This document shows, piece by piece, positions 1 through 8,400 of a stretch of 34,701 nucleotides of DNA; positions within the stretch are counted from its first letter, which is position 1, and every line of letters begins with the position of its first letter. The stretch spans positions 1 through 34,701 of the forward strand of contig JBKBOJ010000032.1 in the NCBI GenBank assembly GCA_046294815.1, read 5' to 3'. Position numbers and translations under genes: made by a program. The notes beneath the pieces are model-generated. The model had not been told where the DNA came from and ran no database searches. It saw nothing but the letters and a program-made list of their open reading frames with translations. The stretch is from Pelomonas sp046294815. Lineage in GTDB: Bacteria > Pseudomonadota > Gammaproteobacteria > Burkholderiales > Burkholderiaceae_C.

Positions 1-1006
1 TGCGCGCGCCGTCGCGGCCCAGCAGGTCGAACACGAAGCGCTCGAAGTTGCTGGCCTTGGAGATGTCCATGGACGGGCTGGAGGTCTCGTGCGTGTCGGC
101 CGTGCCGCGCGGGCGGTAGGCACCGGTGCGGAAGAACTCGTCCAGCACGTCGTTTTCGTTGGTCGCGACGACGAGCTTGGCAATCGGCAGGCCCATCTGG
201 CGCGCGACATGGCCGGCGCAGACGTTGCCGAAGTTGCCCGACGGCACGGTGAAGCTGACCTGCTGGTCGTTGTTCTTGGTGGCCAGGAAGTAGCCGGCGA
301 AGTAGTAGACGACCTGGGCCAGCAAGCGCGCCCAGTTGATGCTGTTGACCGTGCCGATGCGGTGTTCGCGCTTGAAGGCGAGGTCGCTGGACACGGCCTT
401 GACGATGTCCTGGCAGTCGTCGAACACGCCTTCGATGGCGATGTTGTGGATGTTGGCGTCCTGCAGGCTGAACATCTGCGCCTGCTGGAAGGGGCTCATG
501 CGGCCGTGCGGGCTGAGCATGAAGACGCGCACGCCCTGCTTGCCGCGCATCGCGTACTCGGCGGCGCTGCCGGTGTCGCCGGAAGTGGCGCCCAGGATGT
601 TCAGGGTTTCGCCGCGGCGGCTGAGTTCGTACTCGAACAGCGCGCCCAGCAGCTGCATGGCCATGTCCTTGAAGGCCAGGGTCGGGCCGTTGGAGAGGCC
701 CTGCAGCGCGATGCCGTCGCCCAGCCAGGTCAGCGGCGTGATCTGCTCGCTGCCAAAGACGTCGGCCGTGTAGACCCTGCGCGTGATGGCGCGCAGGTCG
801 TCGGCCGGGATGTCATCGATGTAGAGCGACAGGATCTCGAAGGCAAGGTCCGCATAGGCCAGGCCGCGCCAGCGGGTCAGCGTCGCTGCGTCCACCTTGG
901 GGTAGGTCTTGGGCAGGTAGAGACCGCCGTCCGGTGCCAGGCCTTCGAGCAGGATGTCGGAGAAGCCGCGCTCGGTCTGGTCGCCGCGGGTGGAGATGTA
1001 CTTCAT
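1..1006 (-). CDS. thrC: threonine synthase, 3' end outside window (partial)
   Basis: PLP enzyme that converts O-phospho-L-homoserine to L-threonine, the last step of threonine synthesis, in the cytosol. About 335 N-terminal residues are present of roughly 470 usual for the long bacterial form; the C-terminus lies beyond position 1. The start reads MKYISTRGD, typical of the family. The PLP lysine sits in LAFKDMAMQLLG near residue 113, followed by ATSGDTGSAA, the phosphate/substrate loop. The ATG lies two bases after the stop of hom, so the two are surely co-transcribed and probably translationally coupled. Nothing odd in base use. The only open point is the missing C-terminal part. Confidence 0.96.
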   Translation of the reverse strand, partial: MKYISTRGDQTERGFSDILLEGLAPDGGLYLPKTYPKVDAATLTRWRGLAYADLAFEILSLYIDDIPADDLRAITRRVYTADVFGSEQITPLTWLGDGIALQGLSNGPTLAFKDMAMQLLGALFEYELSRRGETLNILGATSGDTGSAAEYAMRGKQGVRVFMLSPHGRMSPFQQAQMFSLQDANIHNIAIEGVFDDCQDIVKAVSSDLAFKREHRIGTVNSINWARLLAQVVYYFAGYFLATKNNDQQVSFTVPSGNFGNVCAGHVARQMGLPIAKLVVATNENDVLDEFFRTGAYRPRGTADTHETSSPSMDISKASNFERFVFDLLGRDGAR

Positions 1007-1008
1007 GA

Positions 1009-2328
1009 TCAGGCCAGTTCTTCCTTGCGCAGCTTGACGATGGGCGCCAGCACGGTGGGCAGGCCCTGCATCTTGGCCAGCGCCTCGTTCATGCGGCCTT
1101 CGACGGTGTCGTGGGTCAGGATGATGAGGTCGGTCTGGCGCTCGCCCTCGGCCGACTCGCGTTGCAGCACGGCGTCGATCGAGATGTCGTGCTCGGCCAG
1201 GATGGTGGTGAGGCGCGACAGCACGCCGGCCTGGTCGGCGACGACCAGCCGCAGGTAGAAGGCGGTGTTCACGTCGGCCATCGGCAGCACGGGCATGTCG
1301 CTCATCGCGTCGGGCTGGAAGGCCAGGTGGGGCACGCGATGGTCAGGGTCGGCGGTGGCCAGGCGGGTCACGTCCACGAGGTCGGCGACGACGGCAGAAG
1401 CCGTCGGCTCGGCGCCCGCGCCCTTGCCGTAGTACAGCGTCGTGCCCACGGCATCGCCCTGTACGACGACGGCGTTCATCGCGCCCTCGACGTTGGCGAT
1501 GAGGCGGCTCGCCGGGATCAGCGTCGGGTGCACGCGCAACTCGAAGCCCTTGTCACGACGCCGCGTGATGCCCAGCAGCTTGATGCGGTAGCCCAACTGC
1601 TCGGCGTATTTGATGTCGGTGGCCTGCAGGCTGGAGATGCCTTCCACATGGGCCTTGTCGAACTGCACCGGCACGCCGAAGGCGATGGCGCTCATGATGG
1701 TCAGCTTGTGGGCGGCGTCCACGCCTTCGATATCGAAGGTCGGATCGCTCTCGGCATAGCCCAGGCGCTGGGCTTCCTTCAGCACGGTGGCGAAGTCCAG
1801 CCCCTTGCCGCGCATCTCGGAGAGGATGAAGTTGGTCGTGCCGTTGATGATGCCGGCGATCCACTCGATGCGGTTGGCCGTCAGGCCCTCGCGCAGCGCC
1901 TTGATGATGGGGATGCCGCCGGCCACCGCCGCCTCGAAGGCGACCGTCACACCCTTCTCGCGCGCGGCCGCGAAGATCTCGCTGCCGTGCAGCGCCAGCA
2001 GCGCCTTGTTGGCCGTGACGACGTGCTTGCCGTTGGCGATGGCCTGCAGCACCAGCGTGCGCGCCGGCTCGATGCCACCGATCAGTTCCACGACGATGTC
2101 GATGGCCGGGTGGTTGACGAGCTGCTGCGCGTCCCCCGTGCAGGGCACGCTGTCGCCCACGATGGCCTGGTAGTCCTTGGCGCGCTCGGCGTTGCGGGCC
2201 GCCACCATCGCGATCTCAATGCCCCGGCCGGCGCGGCCGCGAATCTCGGTCTGGTTACGCTGCAGGACGTTGAAGGTGCCGGCACCGACGGTGCCAAGGC
2301 CGATCAGGCCGACTTGGATCGCTTTCAT
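1009..2328 (-). CDS. hom: homoserine dehydrogenase
   Basis: Reduces aspartate semialdehyde to homoserine with NAD(P)H, the branch point to threonine and methionine. The 439-residue product starts MKAIQVGLIGLGTVG, a Rossmann nucleotide-binding loop (GLGTVG, residues about 10-15). The central catalytic domain contains AGGIPIIKALREGL and GIINGTTNFIL. The C-terminal ~90 residues (LRLVVADQAGVLSRLTTILAEH onward) form an ACT domain, expected to give feedback inhibition by threonine. A TTG six codons upstream (2346) is open in frame, but the ATG at 2328 gives the conserved N-terminus and was chosen. It lies 24 bases after alaA and two bases before thrC. Monofunctional: no aspartokinase domain is fused. 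Confidence 0.96.
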   Translation of the reverse strand: MKAIQVGLIGLGTVGAGTFNVLQRNQTEIRGRAGRGIEIAMVAARNAERAKDYQAIVGDSVPCTGDAQQLVNHPAIDIVVELIGGIEPARTLVLQAIANGKHVVTANKALLALHGSEIFAAAREKGVTVAFEAAVAGGIPIIKALREGLTANRIEWIAGIINGTTNFILSEMRGKGLDFATVLKEAQRLGYAESDPTFDIEGVDAAHKLTIMSAIAFGVPVQFDKAHVEGISSLQATDIKYAEQLGYRIKLLGITRRRDKGFELRVHPTLIPASRLIANVEGAMNAVVVQGDAVGTTLYYGKGAGAEPTASAVVADLVDVTRLATADPDHRVPHLAFQPDAMSDMPVLPMADVNTAFYLRLVVADQAGVLSRLTTILAEHDISIDAVLQRESAEGERQTDLIILTHDTVEGRMNEALAKMQGLPTVLAPIVKLRKEELA

Positions 2329-2352
2329 TGCAGGGCTCTCAGACAACAGGAA

Positions 2353-3579
2353 TCAGCAGGAATGGCGCCGGCGGTAGCCAGCCAGGAAGCGGTCGATGCG
2401 GCCGATGGCCTCGCGCAAGTCGTCCACGTTGGGCAGGAAGACCAGCCGGAAATGGTCGTGCTCGGGCCAGTTGAAGCCGGTGCCCTGGACGATCAGCACC
2501 TTCTCCTCGGCCAGCAGTTCGTAGGCGAACTGCTGGTCGTCGGCGATCGGGTAGAGCTTGGGGTCCAGGCGCGGAAACATGTAGAGCGCGGCCTTCGGCT
2601 TCACGACGCTGACGCCCGGGATCTGCGTCAGCAGCTCGTAGGCCAGGTCGCGCTGGTGGCACAGCCGCCCGGTGGGCGCCACCAGGTCCTTGATGCTCTG
2701 GTAGCCGCCCAGCGCCGTTTGGATGGCCAGCTGGCCCGGCGTGTTGGAGCACAGTCGCAGCGAGGCCAGCATGTTCAGGCCCTCGATGTAGTCACGGGCG
2801 TGGCGCTTCTCGCCGCTGACCACCATCCAGCCGGCGCGGTAGCCGCAGGCGCGGTAGTTCTTGGACAGACCGTTGAAGGTCACGAACAGCACGTCGTCGG
2901 CCAGCGCGGCCATGCTGGTGTGCGTGTGGCCGTCGTACAGCGTCTTGTCGTAGATCTCGTCGGCGAAGACGACCAACTCGTGGCGGCGCGCCAGCTCGAT
3001 GATGCCCAGCAGCAGGTCGTTGGGATACAGCGCGCCGGTGGGGTTGTTGGGGTTGCAGACCATGATGCCGCGGGTGCGCGGCGTGATCTTGGACTCGATA
3101 TCGGCGAGGTCGGGCAGCCAGCCGGCTCCCTCGTCGCATAGGTAGTGCACCGGCCGGCCGCCCGACAGGCCCACCACGGCCGTGTAGAGCGGGAAGTCAG
3201 GCGCCGGGATCAGGATCTCGTCGCCGTCGTTGACCAGCGCGTTGATCGCCATCTGAATCAACTCGGACGCGCCGTTGCCGAGGTAGACATCGTCCACCGT
3301 GACGCCCTTGACGCCCTTCTCCTGCGTGTAGTGCACCACCGCCTTGCGCGGCGCGAACAAGCCCTTGCTGTCGGTGTAGCCACCGGCGTCGCCGAGATTG
3401 CGGATCATGTCCTGCACGATCTCGTCCGGCGGTGTCAGGCCGAACACGGCCGTGTTGCCGATGTTCAGCTTCATGATCTTGTGGCCTTCTTCCTCCATCT
3501 GCCGGGCCTTGTCGAGCACCGGGCCGCGGATGTCGTAGCTGACGCTGGCGAGCTTGCTGGACTTGGCAATGGGCTTCAA
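2353..3579 (-). CDS. alaA: alanine-type PLP aminotransferase (AlaA-like)
   Basis: Class I fold PLP aminotransferase expected to make alanine from pyruvate and glutamate. The 408 residues match the AlaA length (about 405), and the N-terminus KSSKLASVSYDIRGPVLDKA followed by KLNIGNTAVFGL is the AlaA signature. The PLP lysine is in NGLSKNYRACGYRAGWM (about residue 240). The start is a TTG: the next ATG is 27 codons in and would remove the conserved KSSKL...YDIRGP segment, and a GGAG lies six bases before the TTG. It heads the operon with hom and thrC, as often seen in beta-proteobacteria. Exact amino-donor specificity cannot be read from sequence; a broader valine/alanine activity is possible. 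Confidence 0.9.
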   Translation of the reverse strand: MKPIAKSSKLASVSYDIRGPVLDKARQMEEEGHKIMKLNIGNTAVFGLTPPDEIVQDMIRNLGDAGGYTDSKGLFAPRKAVVHYTQEKGVKGVTVDDVYLGNGASELIQMAINALVNDGDEILIPAPDFPLYTAVVGLSGGRPVHYLCDEGAGWLPDLADIESKITPRTRGIMVCNPNNPTGALYPNDLLLGIIELARRHELVVFADEIYDKTLYDGHTHTSMAALADDVLFVTFNGLSKNYRACGYRAGWMVVSGEKRHARDYIEGLNMLASLRLCSNTPGQLAIQTALGGYQSIKDLVAPTGRLCHQRDLAYELLTQIPGVSVVKPKAALYMFPRLDPKLYPIADDQQFAYELLAEEKVLIVQGTGFNWPEHDHFRLVFLPNVDDLREAIGRIDRFLAGYRRRHSC

Positions 3580-3700
3580 AAGGGGCTCCGGCGCAGCCTC
3601 TGCTGCAGTGCAAAAAGGGGACTTCGGAGTTTAAGGTGCCGGGCATCGGTCACGCGTTCTCGGCGACACTCGCGTCCGGCCACTGCCTACTGCTTTTTCG

Positions 3701-4075
3701 ATGAAGTTCCAGCTCGACGAGCCGCAAGGCGGCAACAGCATCTCGCGTCACGACGCCCAGGGCGTCTGGGTCAACGGGCAGCCGCACACGGCCAGCGTGC
3801 TGGTGCCCTGGCGGGGGCAGGTGGCGGCCTGGGCGCCTTCGCGCTTCGAGGAACTTCAGCCCATGCATTTCGAAGCGATCCAGGCGCTCCATCCTGAGCT
3901 GGTCGTGTTCGGCAGCGGCGCAAGGCTGCGCTTCCCAAGTCCGGCGTTGTGGCGCGGGTTGGTCGAGGCACGCATCGGTTTCGAGGTCATGGACATCGGC
4001 GCCGCCTGCCGCACCTACAACGTGCTGGCCAGTGAGGGGCGCAACGTACTGGCGGCCCTGTTGATCGAGGGATGA
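3701..4075 (+). CDS. Mth938-like domain protein (DUF498/Xcc1710-like)
   Basis: Small cytosolic protein of 124 residues that is nearly all one Mth938-like alpha/beta domain. It starts MKFQLDEPQGGNSISRHDAQGVWVNG and carries the family pattern of a WAP-type strand (QVAAWAPSRFEEL), a central PELVVFGSGARLRFPS, and a C-terminal EVMDIGAACRTYNVLASEGRNVLAALL. The family includes the mitochondrial complex I assembly factor NDUFAF3, but the bacterial single-domain members have no proven biochemical function. It diverges from alaA across a 121-base gap that holds the AT-richer stretch 3610-3635 and presumably both promoters. No catalytic residues are recognised. Confidence 0.88.
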   Translation: MKFQLDEPQGGNSISRHDAQGVWVNGQPHTASVLVPWRGQVAAWAPSRFEELQPMHFEAIQALHPELVVFGSGARLRFPSPALWRGLVEARIGFEVMDIGAACRTYNVLASEGRNVLAALLIEG

Positions 4076-4106
4076 TCAAGGCGTCGGCCCCCACGGGGCG
4101 AGGCCT

Positions 4107-4112
4107 TATAAT
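4107..4112 (+). promoter_or_regulatory. candidate -10 box upstream of bcp
   Basis: A perfect TATAAT in an otherwise GC-rich gap, 97 bases before the bcp start. The expected -35 position (about 4084-4089) reads TCGGCC, a poor match, so the promoter may need an activator or may be weak. Transcription from here would include a leader of roughly 90 bases with strong hairpins. Confidence 0.45.
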
Positions 4113-4118
4113 CACGGG

Positions 4119-4208
4119 CTATTGCCTGCGGGCGCCCGCGTGAATTGCTGCACAAAACAGCGTTCACGAGCCGGGGACCCCGCGAGCCTAACTTGCCGCA
4201 CCCCCCCA
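4119..4208 (+). promoter_or_regulatory. structured 5' leader of bcp
   Basis: Three self-complementary elements follow one another: CGGGCGCCCG (4129-4138); a hairpin at 4139-4168 with outer stem CGTGAA/TTCACG and inner stem GCTG/CAGC around an A-rich loop (CACAAAA); and GGGG-A-CCCC near 4173-4181. A C-run directly precedes the ATG, and no Shine-Dalgarno is visible there. This could be an RNA control element or only GC-rich chance folding. It does not match any riboswitch I recognise. Confidence 0.3.
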
Positions 4209-4688
4209 ATGACGCCTGCGCTCAACAAACCCCTGCCGGAAATTGAGGCTCAAGCCACCGGCGGCGTGAAGTTCACTGGCAACGCCTTCCTGGGCAAGGC
4301 GGTCGTGCTGTACTTCTACCCGAAGGACAACACGCCCGGTTGTACCACCGAGGCGATGCAGTTCCGCGACCGCCACAAGGACTTCGTGAAGGCCGGTGCC
4401 GTGGTGTTCGGTGTCTCGCGTGACAACATGGCCTCGCATGAAAAGTTCAAGCAGGCACTGGAATTGCCGTTCGAGCTCATCGCCGACACGGAAGAGAAGC
4501 TCTGCCACATGTTCGGCGTGGTCAAGAACAAGATCATGTACGGCAAGAAGGTCAAGGGCATCGAGCGCTCGACCTTCCTGATCAGCCCCACCGGCATCCT
4601 GGTGGCCGAGTGGCGCGGCATCAAGGTCGCGGGCCATGTCGACGAGGTGCTGAAGGCCGTCAAGGGCCTGAAGAAGGAAGCCGCCTGA
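4209..4688 (+). CDS. bcp: thioredoxin-dependent peroxiredoxin, Bcp/PrxQ type
   Basis: Cytosolic thiol peroxidase that reduces hydrogen peroxide and organic hydroperoxides. The 159 residues match the family length (about 155). The peroxidatic Cys45 lies in the classic YFYPKDNTPGCTTEA. In many Bcp proteins a resolving Cys sits five residues on; here that position is Met50. A second Cys occurs at residue 99 (EEKLCHMFGVV) in helix 3, the alternative position for a resolving Cys, so the enzyme may be atypical 2-Cys or 1-Cys. The frame is open further upstream to 4122, but the ATG at 4209 (MTPALNKPLPEIEAQ) gives the normal N-terminus. A hairpin terminator follows. Confidence 0.95.
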   Translation: MTPALNKPLPEIEAQATGGVKFTGNAFLGKAVVLYFYPKDNTPGCTTEAMQFRDRHKDFVKAGAVVFGVSRDNMASHEKFKQALELPFELIADTEEKLCHMFGVVKNKIMYGKKVKGIERSTFLISPTGILVAEWRGIKVAGHVDEVLKAVKGLKKEAA

Positions 4689-4782
4689 CGGGGCAGACAC
4701 GCGTTGTGTCCAGGCATCGCGGACCCCCGCGGCATGTGCATAATCAGTTCATGCCCCTGGTCGAGTCCACGTCGCAGACTGC

Positions 4783-4811
4783 AAAGCCGCACGCATGCTG
4801 TGCGGCTTTTT
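4783..4811 (+). terminator. rho-independent terminator after bcp
   Basis: A 10-base stem AAAGCCGCAC/GTGCGGCTTT with loop GCATGCT, followed by a T-run, about 95 bases after the bcp stop. It closes the bcp transcript. The first in-frame ATG of the following PhoH reading frame (4795) falls inside this hairpin, which argues against that start. Confidence 0.85.
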
Positions 4812-4863
4812 GCTTTCTGGAGCGGGCTTCGCATGGGGTTCACCTGCCGTCGACACGCCGTAC

Positions 4864-6528
4864 ATGCCACTGCCCAAGCCTCCTGCGCAACGCGCCAGCC
4901 GCCTCGATGCCTCTGCGTACTCGGCCCATCTGACCCCCAGCAAACCGCGCACGACGCCGCCCAGCGTAGGGCCCGCGACTGTGTCAGTCGCCGCCCCGAC
5001 AGCCGAAGTGCTGCGGCTTCCCACCCCTGCCTCTAGCCCCGCGGCTGCCAAGCCGGCCTTGCCCGGCAAGACGGCCAGCAAGGCGCCGGCCCGCGCTGCC
5101 GCACCCAAGCGCACCCGCAAGCCCTCCGGCGCGCCCAAGCTCTTCGTGCTGGACACCAATGTGCTGATGCACGACCCGATGTCGCTGTTCCGTTTCGAGG
5201 AGCACGACGTCTTCCTGCCCATGATCACGCTGGAGGAGTTGGACGGGCACAAGAAGGGCATGACCGAGGTCGCCCGCAATGTGCGCCAGGTCAGCCGCGA
5301 GCTGGACCAGCTTGCCGCCAGCCTCAAGTCCAGCACCGTCGAGGAGATGGGCAAGGGGCTGCCGCTGGCCGCCACCGGCCACCGCGAGGCCGAGGGCAAG
5401 CTGTTCTTCCAGACCGAGCTGATCGACACGCCGCTGCCGCAAGGCCTGCCGCAGGGCAAGGCAGACAACCAGATCCTCGGCGTGGTGCAGGCGCTGAAGA
5501 AGCGCCACCCGGGGCGGGAAGTCGTGCTGGTGTCCAAGGACATCAACATGCGCATCAAGGCGCGGGCCCTGGGCCTGCCGGCCGAGGATTACCGCAACGA
5601 CAAGACGCTGGAAGACTCCGACCTGCTCTACACCGGCGTGCAGCCGCTGCCGGCCGACTTCTGGGAGCGCCATGGCAAGACCATGGAAAGCTGGCAGCAG
5701 GGCACGACCACCTTCTACCGCATCAGCGGGCCGCTGGTGCCCACGCTGCTGGTCAATGAGCTGGTCTATCTGGAAGCCCCCGGTGCGACGCCGCTGTATG
5801 CAAAGGTCAACGAGATCACCGGCAAGACCGCGGTGCTGAAGACGCTGAAGGACTACGGCCACCAGAAGAACGCCGTCTGGGGGGTGACGGCGCGCAACCG
5901 CGAGCAGAACTTTGCGCTGAACCTGCTGATGGACCCCGACTGCGACTTCGTCACGCTGACCGGAACGGCCGGCACCGGCAAGACGCTGATGACGCTGGCT
6001 GCGGCGCTGTCGCAGGTGCTGGACGAGCGCCGCTACACGGAGATCATCGTGACCCGCGTGACGGTGCCCGTCGGCGAGGACATCGGCTTCCTGCCCGGCA
6101 CCGAGGAGGAGAAGATGGGGCCCTGGATGGGCGCGCTGGACGACAACCTGGAGGTGCTGGCCAAGGGCGACTCGTCGGCCGGCGAATGGGGCCGAGCCGC
6201 CACCAACGACCTCGTGCGCAGCAAGATCAAGATCAAGAGCCTGAACTTCATGCGCGGTCGTACCTTCCTGAACAAGTTCGTCATCATTGACGAGGCGCAG
6301 AACCTGACGCCCAAGCAGATGAAGACGCTGATCACCCGCGCCGGCCCCGGCACCAAGATCGTCTGCCTGGGCAACCTGGCGCAGATCGACACGCCCTACC
6401 TGACCGAGGGCAGCTCGGGCCTGACCTATGCGGTGGACCGCTTCAAGGGCTGGGCCCACAGTGGCCATGTGACGCTGGCTCGTGGCGAGCGCTCGCGGCT
6501 GGCCGACTTCGCGTCCGAGGTGCTGTAG
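4864..6528 (+). CDS. phoH: PIN-PhoH fusion ATPase (PhoH2-type)
   Basis: The 554-residue product joins an N-terminal PIN ribonuclease domain (about residues 95-225, starting LFVLDTNVLMHDP with the metal-binding Asp and later DILGVVQAL/VLVSKDINM-like acidic positions) to a C-terminal PhoH P-loop ATPase. Walker A is GTAGTGKTLM near residue 367 and Walker B is FVIIDEAQNL near 475. Proteins of this type are RNA helicase/ribonucleases in mycobacteria and thermophiles; the role in this organism is unknown. Residues 1-90 are a Pro/Ala-rich low-complexity tail. The ATG at 4864 was chosen because the earlier one lies in the upstream terminator; no strong Shine-Dalgarno separates the candidates. It converges on the diguanylate cyclase gene with a 39-base gap. 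Confidence 0.9.
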   Translation: MPLPKPPAQRASRLDASAYSAHLTPSKPRTTPPSVGPATVSVAAPTAEVLRLPTPASSPAAAKPALPGKTASKAPARAAAPKRTRKPSGAPKLFVLDTNVLMHDPMSLFRFEEHDVFLPMITLEELDGHKKGMTEVARNVRQVSRELDQLAASLKSSTVEEMGKGLPLAATGHREAEGKLFFQTELIDTPLPQGLPQGKADNQILGVVQALKKRHPGREVVLVSKDINMRIKARALGLPAEDYRNDKTLEDSDLLYTGVQPLPADFWERHGKTMESWQQGTTTFYRISGPLVPTLLVNELVYLEAPGATPLYAKVNEITGKTAVLKTLKDYGHQKNAVWGVTARNREQNFALNLLMDPDCDFVTLTGTAGTGKTLMTLAAALSQVLDERRYTEIIVTRVTVPVGEDIGFLPGTEEEKMGPWMGALDDNLEVLAKGDSSAGEWGRAATNDLVRSKIKIKSLNFMRGRTFLNKFVIIDEAQNLTPKQMKTLITRAGPGTKIVCLGNLAQIDTPYLTEGSSGLTYAVDRFKGWAHSGHVTLARGERSRLADFASEVL

Positions 6529-6567
6529 CCCCGTCGCCCGGCCCTGCGGCGCATCAGGCCCTTAGGG

Positions 6568-8400
6568 TCACTCGGCGATGCACGCGCGGTTCTTGCCGGT
6601 GTGCTTGGCCTCGTAGAGGGCCACGTCCGCGCGATCGAGCGCGGCTTCCAGCGTCTCGCCCGGGCGGTACAGCGTCACGCCGGCCGAGAAGGTCACGAAG
6701 ACGTCCTTGCCCTCGTGGGTGAAGAGGGCCGCCGACAGCGAGCGCTGCAGTCGGACCAGCACCTGCTGGGCCTCATCCAGTGGCGTGTCGGGCAGCATCA
6801 GCACGAACTCCTCGCCGCCGTAGCGCGCCACCATGTCGCCCGGCCGCAGCAAGGCCTGGGTGCGCTCGGCCAGCGACTTCAGCGCGACGTCACCGGCATG
6901 GTGGCCCAGCGTGTCGTTGAGCTTCTTGAAGTTGTCGATGTCCAGCAGCGCCAGCGCGATGCGCGTGCCCTCACGCTCGGACCTGGCCTGCTCGATGCCG
7001 AAGGCCTGGATCAGCCCGCGGCGATTGGCGACCTGCGTGAGCTGGTCGGTGTGGACCTCGTTGGACAGCCGGCGCAGCTCGCCCTCCAGCTCCTCGACGC
7101 GCTGGGCCAGTGCCGCCGCGCGCTCGTGCTCCAGTGTCAGGCGGGCCTGGGTCTGTGCGACCAGGCCTTGCACGCTGCGGCTTTCTTCCACCATTTCGCG
7201 CACGGTGCCGGCCAGGCTTTCCAGCGAGTCGGCCTGCTCGATGACGTCCGCATAGCGGCCCACGCTGTTCTGGAAGCGGTCGGTGTGCTGGCCCAGCTCG
7301 GCCAGCTCGGCCAGCATGCGCTGAATCAGCCCCTTGAGCGCATCGCGCGCCTTGCTGCGTTCCTCGCGCAGCGCGCGCTGGCGCTCGCGGGTGCCAGTCA
7401 GCAGCTCGGACACGGTGCGCACGCCGCGGCCCGACAGGCCCTGGGCCAGCGTCTGGTTCATGGCTTCGGCCTGGCCCCGCGCCCAGGAGTCGTCCTCGGC
7501 GAGGTCCACCAGGCTGGCCGACAGCTCGCGGCACAGACCGCCCAGCTCATCGAAGAGGCGGCGGCGGTGGTCCAGCAGGTGGCGCGCGCGCTGGCACAGC
7601 ACGGCCATCTGCGCGGCGCGTTCGGGGCTGGCGCCGCCGGCCTTCAGCTCCGCCTGAGCGGCGTCCAGCTCGCGAATCAGCGCATCGGCCGGTGTGGCTT
7701 CGGTCTGCGGCGAGCGCAGCGCATGGCACACCGTGCCGGCCAGCTCGGCGCCGATGTCGTGCCAGGGTGCGAGGTCGGGCGCCGTCGTCGTGCCGCGCGG
7801 CGCCTCGTCAAAGCGTGAAGCTTCGCTAAAGCCCGTGTCGGCGAAGGCACTGTCGGCAAACAACTGGCTGGGCGTGCCGCCGTCGTCGTCGGTCTCCACG
7901 CCGCTGCCGTCGTCGTCCTTGTCCCAGCTGGCGATCAGCTGCGACAGGCGCTTGACCAGCTTGCTGCTGTCGTTGCGGCCCAGCTCCAGCGCGCGGTTGA
8001 TGCCGTCCTTCTTGCGCGCCAGCGTCCAGTGCCGGCCGCCGCGCTCCAGGCCGCGCACCAGGCGGTCGATGGTCTGGGCCAGCGCCGCGGCTTGGGCCGC
8101 TGGGCCGCCGCTGTCGAGCAGCTTGTCGACCTGGCGCAGCAGTTCGTCCAGGCGTTGTTCGCGCAGCGTGGCCTGCAGTTCCTGGTGCGTGCTGCCGGAG
8201 GGCAGGGCCAGGCTGATCAGCTTGGACAGCAGCTGCTGCACGCGTTCGGACAGCGGCCCGGCCGCAGCGGCCGCCGGCTCACCACCGGCCTCGATGGCGT
8301 AGGCCCGCGCATAGTTCTCGGGCGTGGGCTCCAGGCGCGCCTGCGCCAGGCGTTGCAGTGCGGCCTTGGCCAGCTGCGCCGGCGGCAACGTGGAGCGCAT
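6568..8400 (-). CDS. GGDEF diguanylate cyclase with coiled-coil N-terminus
   Basis: Soluble 610-residue protein expected to make cyclic di-GMP from two GTP. The C-terminal GGDEF domain (about 445-605) has an intact active site, RYGGEEFVLMLP near residue 527, and an allosteric I-site RPGD exactly five residues before it, so product inhibition is likely. The substrate segment ALLDIDNFKKLNDTLGHHAGD is intact. The N-terminal ~430 residues have no named domain; they are helical, with an acidic Asp-rich stretch around residues 160-180 and a long coiled coil about 330-440. No membrane segment. Its ATG shares one base with the stop of the upstream response regulator (TGATG), so it is translationally coupled to it. 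Confidence 0.92.
   Translation of the reverse strand: MRSTLPPAQLAKAALQRLAQARLEPTPENYARAYAIEAGGEPAAAAAGPLSERVQQLLSKLISLALPSGSTHQELQATLREQRLDELLRQVDKLLDSGGPAAQAAALAQTIDRLVRGLERGGRHWTLARKKDGINRALELGRNDSSKLVKRLSQLIASWDKDDDGSGVETDDDGGTPSQLFADSAFADTGFSEASRFDEAPRGTTTAPDLAPWHDIGAELAGTVCHALRSPQTEATPADALIRELDAAQAELKAGGASPERAAQMAVLCQRARHLLDHRRRLFDELGGLCRELSASLVDLAEDDSWARGQAEAMNQTLAQGLSGRGVRTVSELLTGTRERQRALREERSKARDALKGLIQRMLAELAELGQHTDRFQNSVGRYADVIEQADSLESLAGTVREMVEESRSVQGLVAQTQARLTLEHERAAALAQRVEELEGELRRLSNEVHTDQLTQVANRRGLIQAFGIEQARSEREGTRIALALLDIDNFKKLNDTLGHHAGDVALKSLAERTQALLRPGDMVARYGGEEFVLMLPDTPLDEAQQVLVRLQRSLSAALFTHEGKDVFVTFSAGVTLYRPGETLEAALDRADVALYEAKHTGKNRACIAE

Noticed and set aside
4728..4782. 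A stretch with GGTCGAGTCC resembling the T-arm of a tRNA before the bcp terminator.
   Set aside because: No acceptor stem, D-arm or CCA end could be paired, so it is not a tRNA gene. A remnant cannot be excluded but is not supported.
4795..4863. N-terminal extension of the PhoH protein beginning MLCGFLLSGAGFAWG, which looks like a signal peptide.
   Set aside because: Its ATG lies in the loop of the bcp terminator, and the PIN-PhoH protein is cytosolic, so the export-like start is probably accidental.
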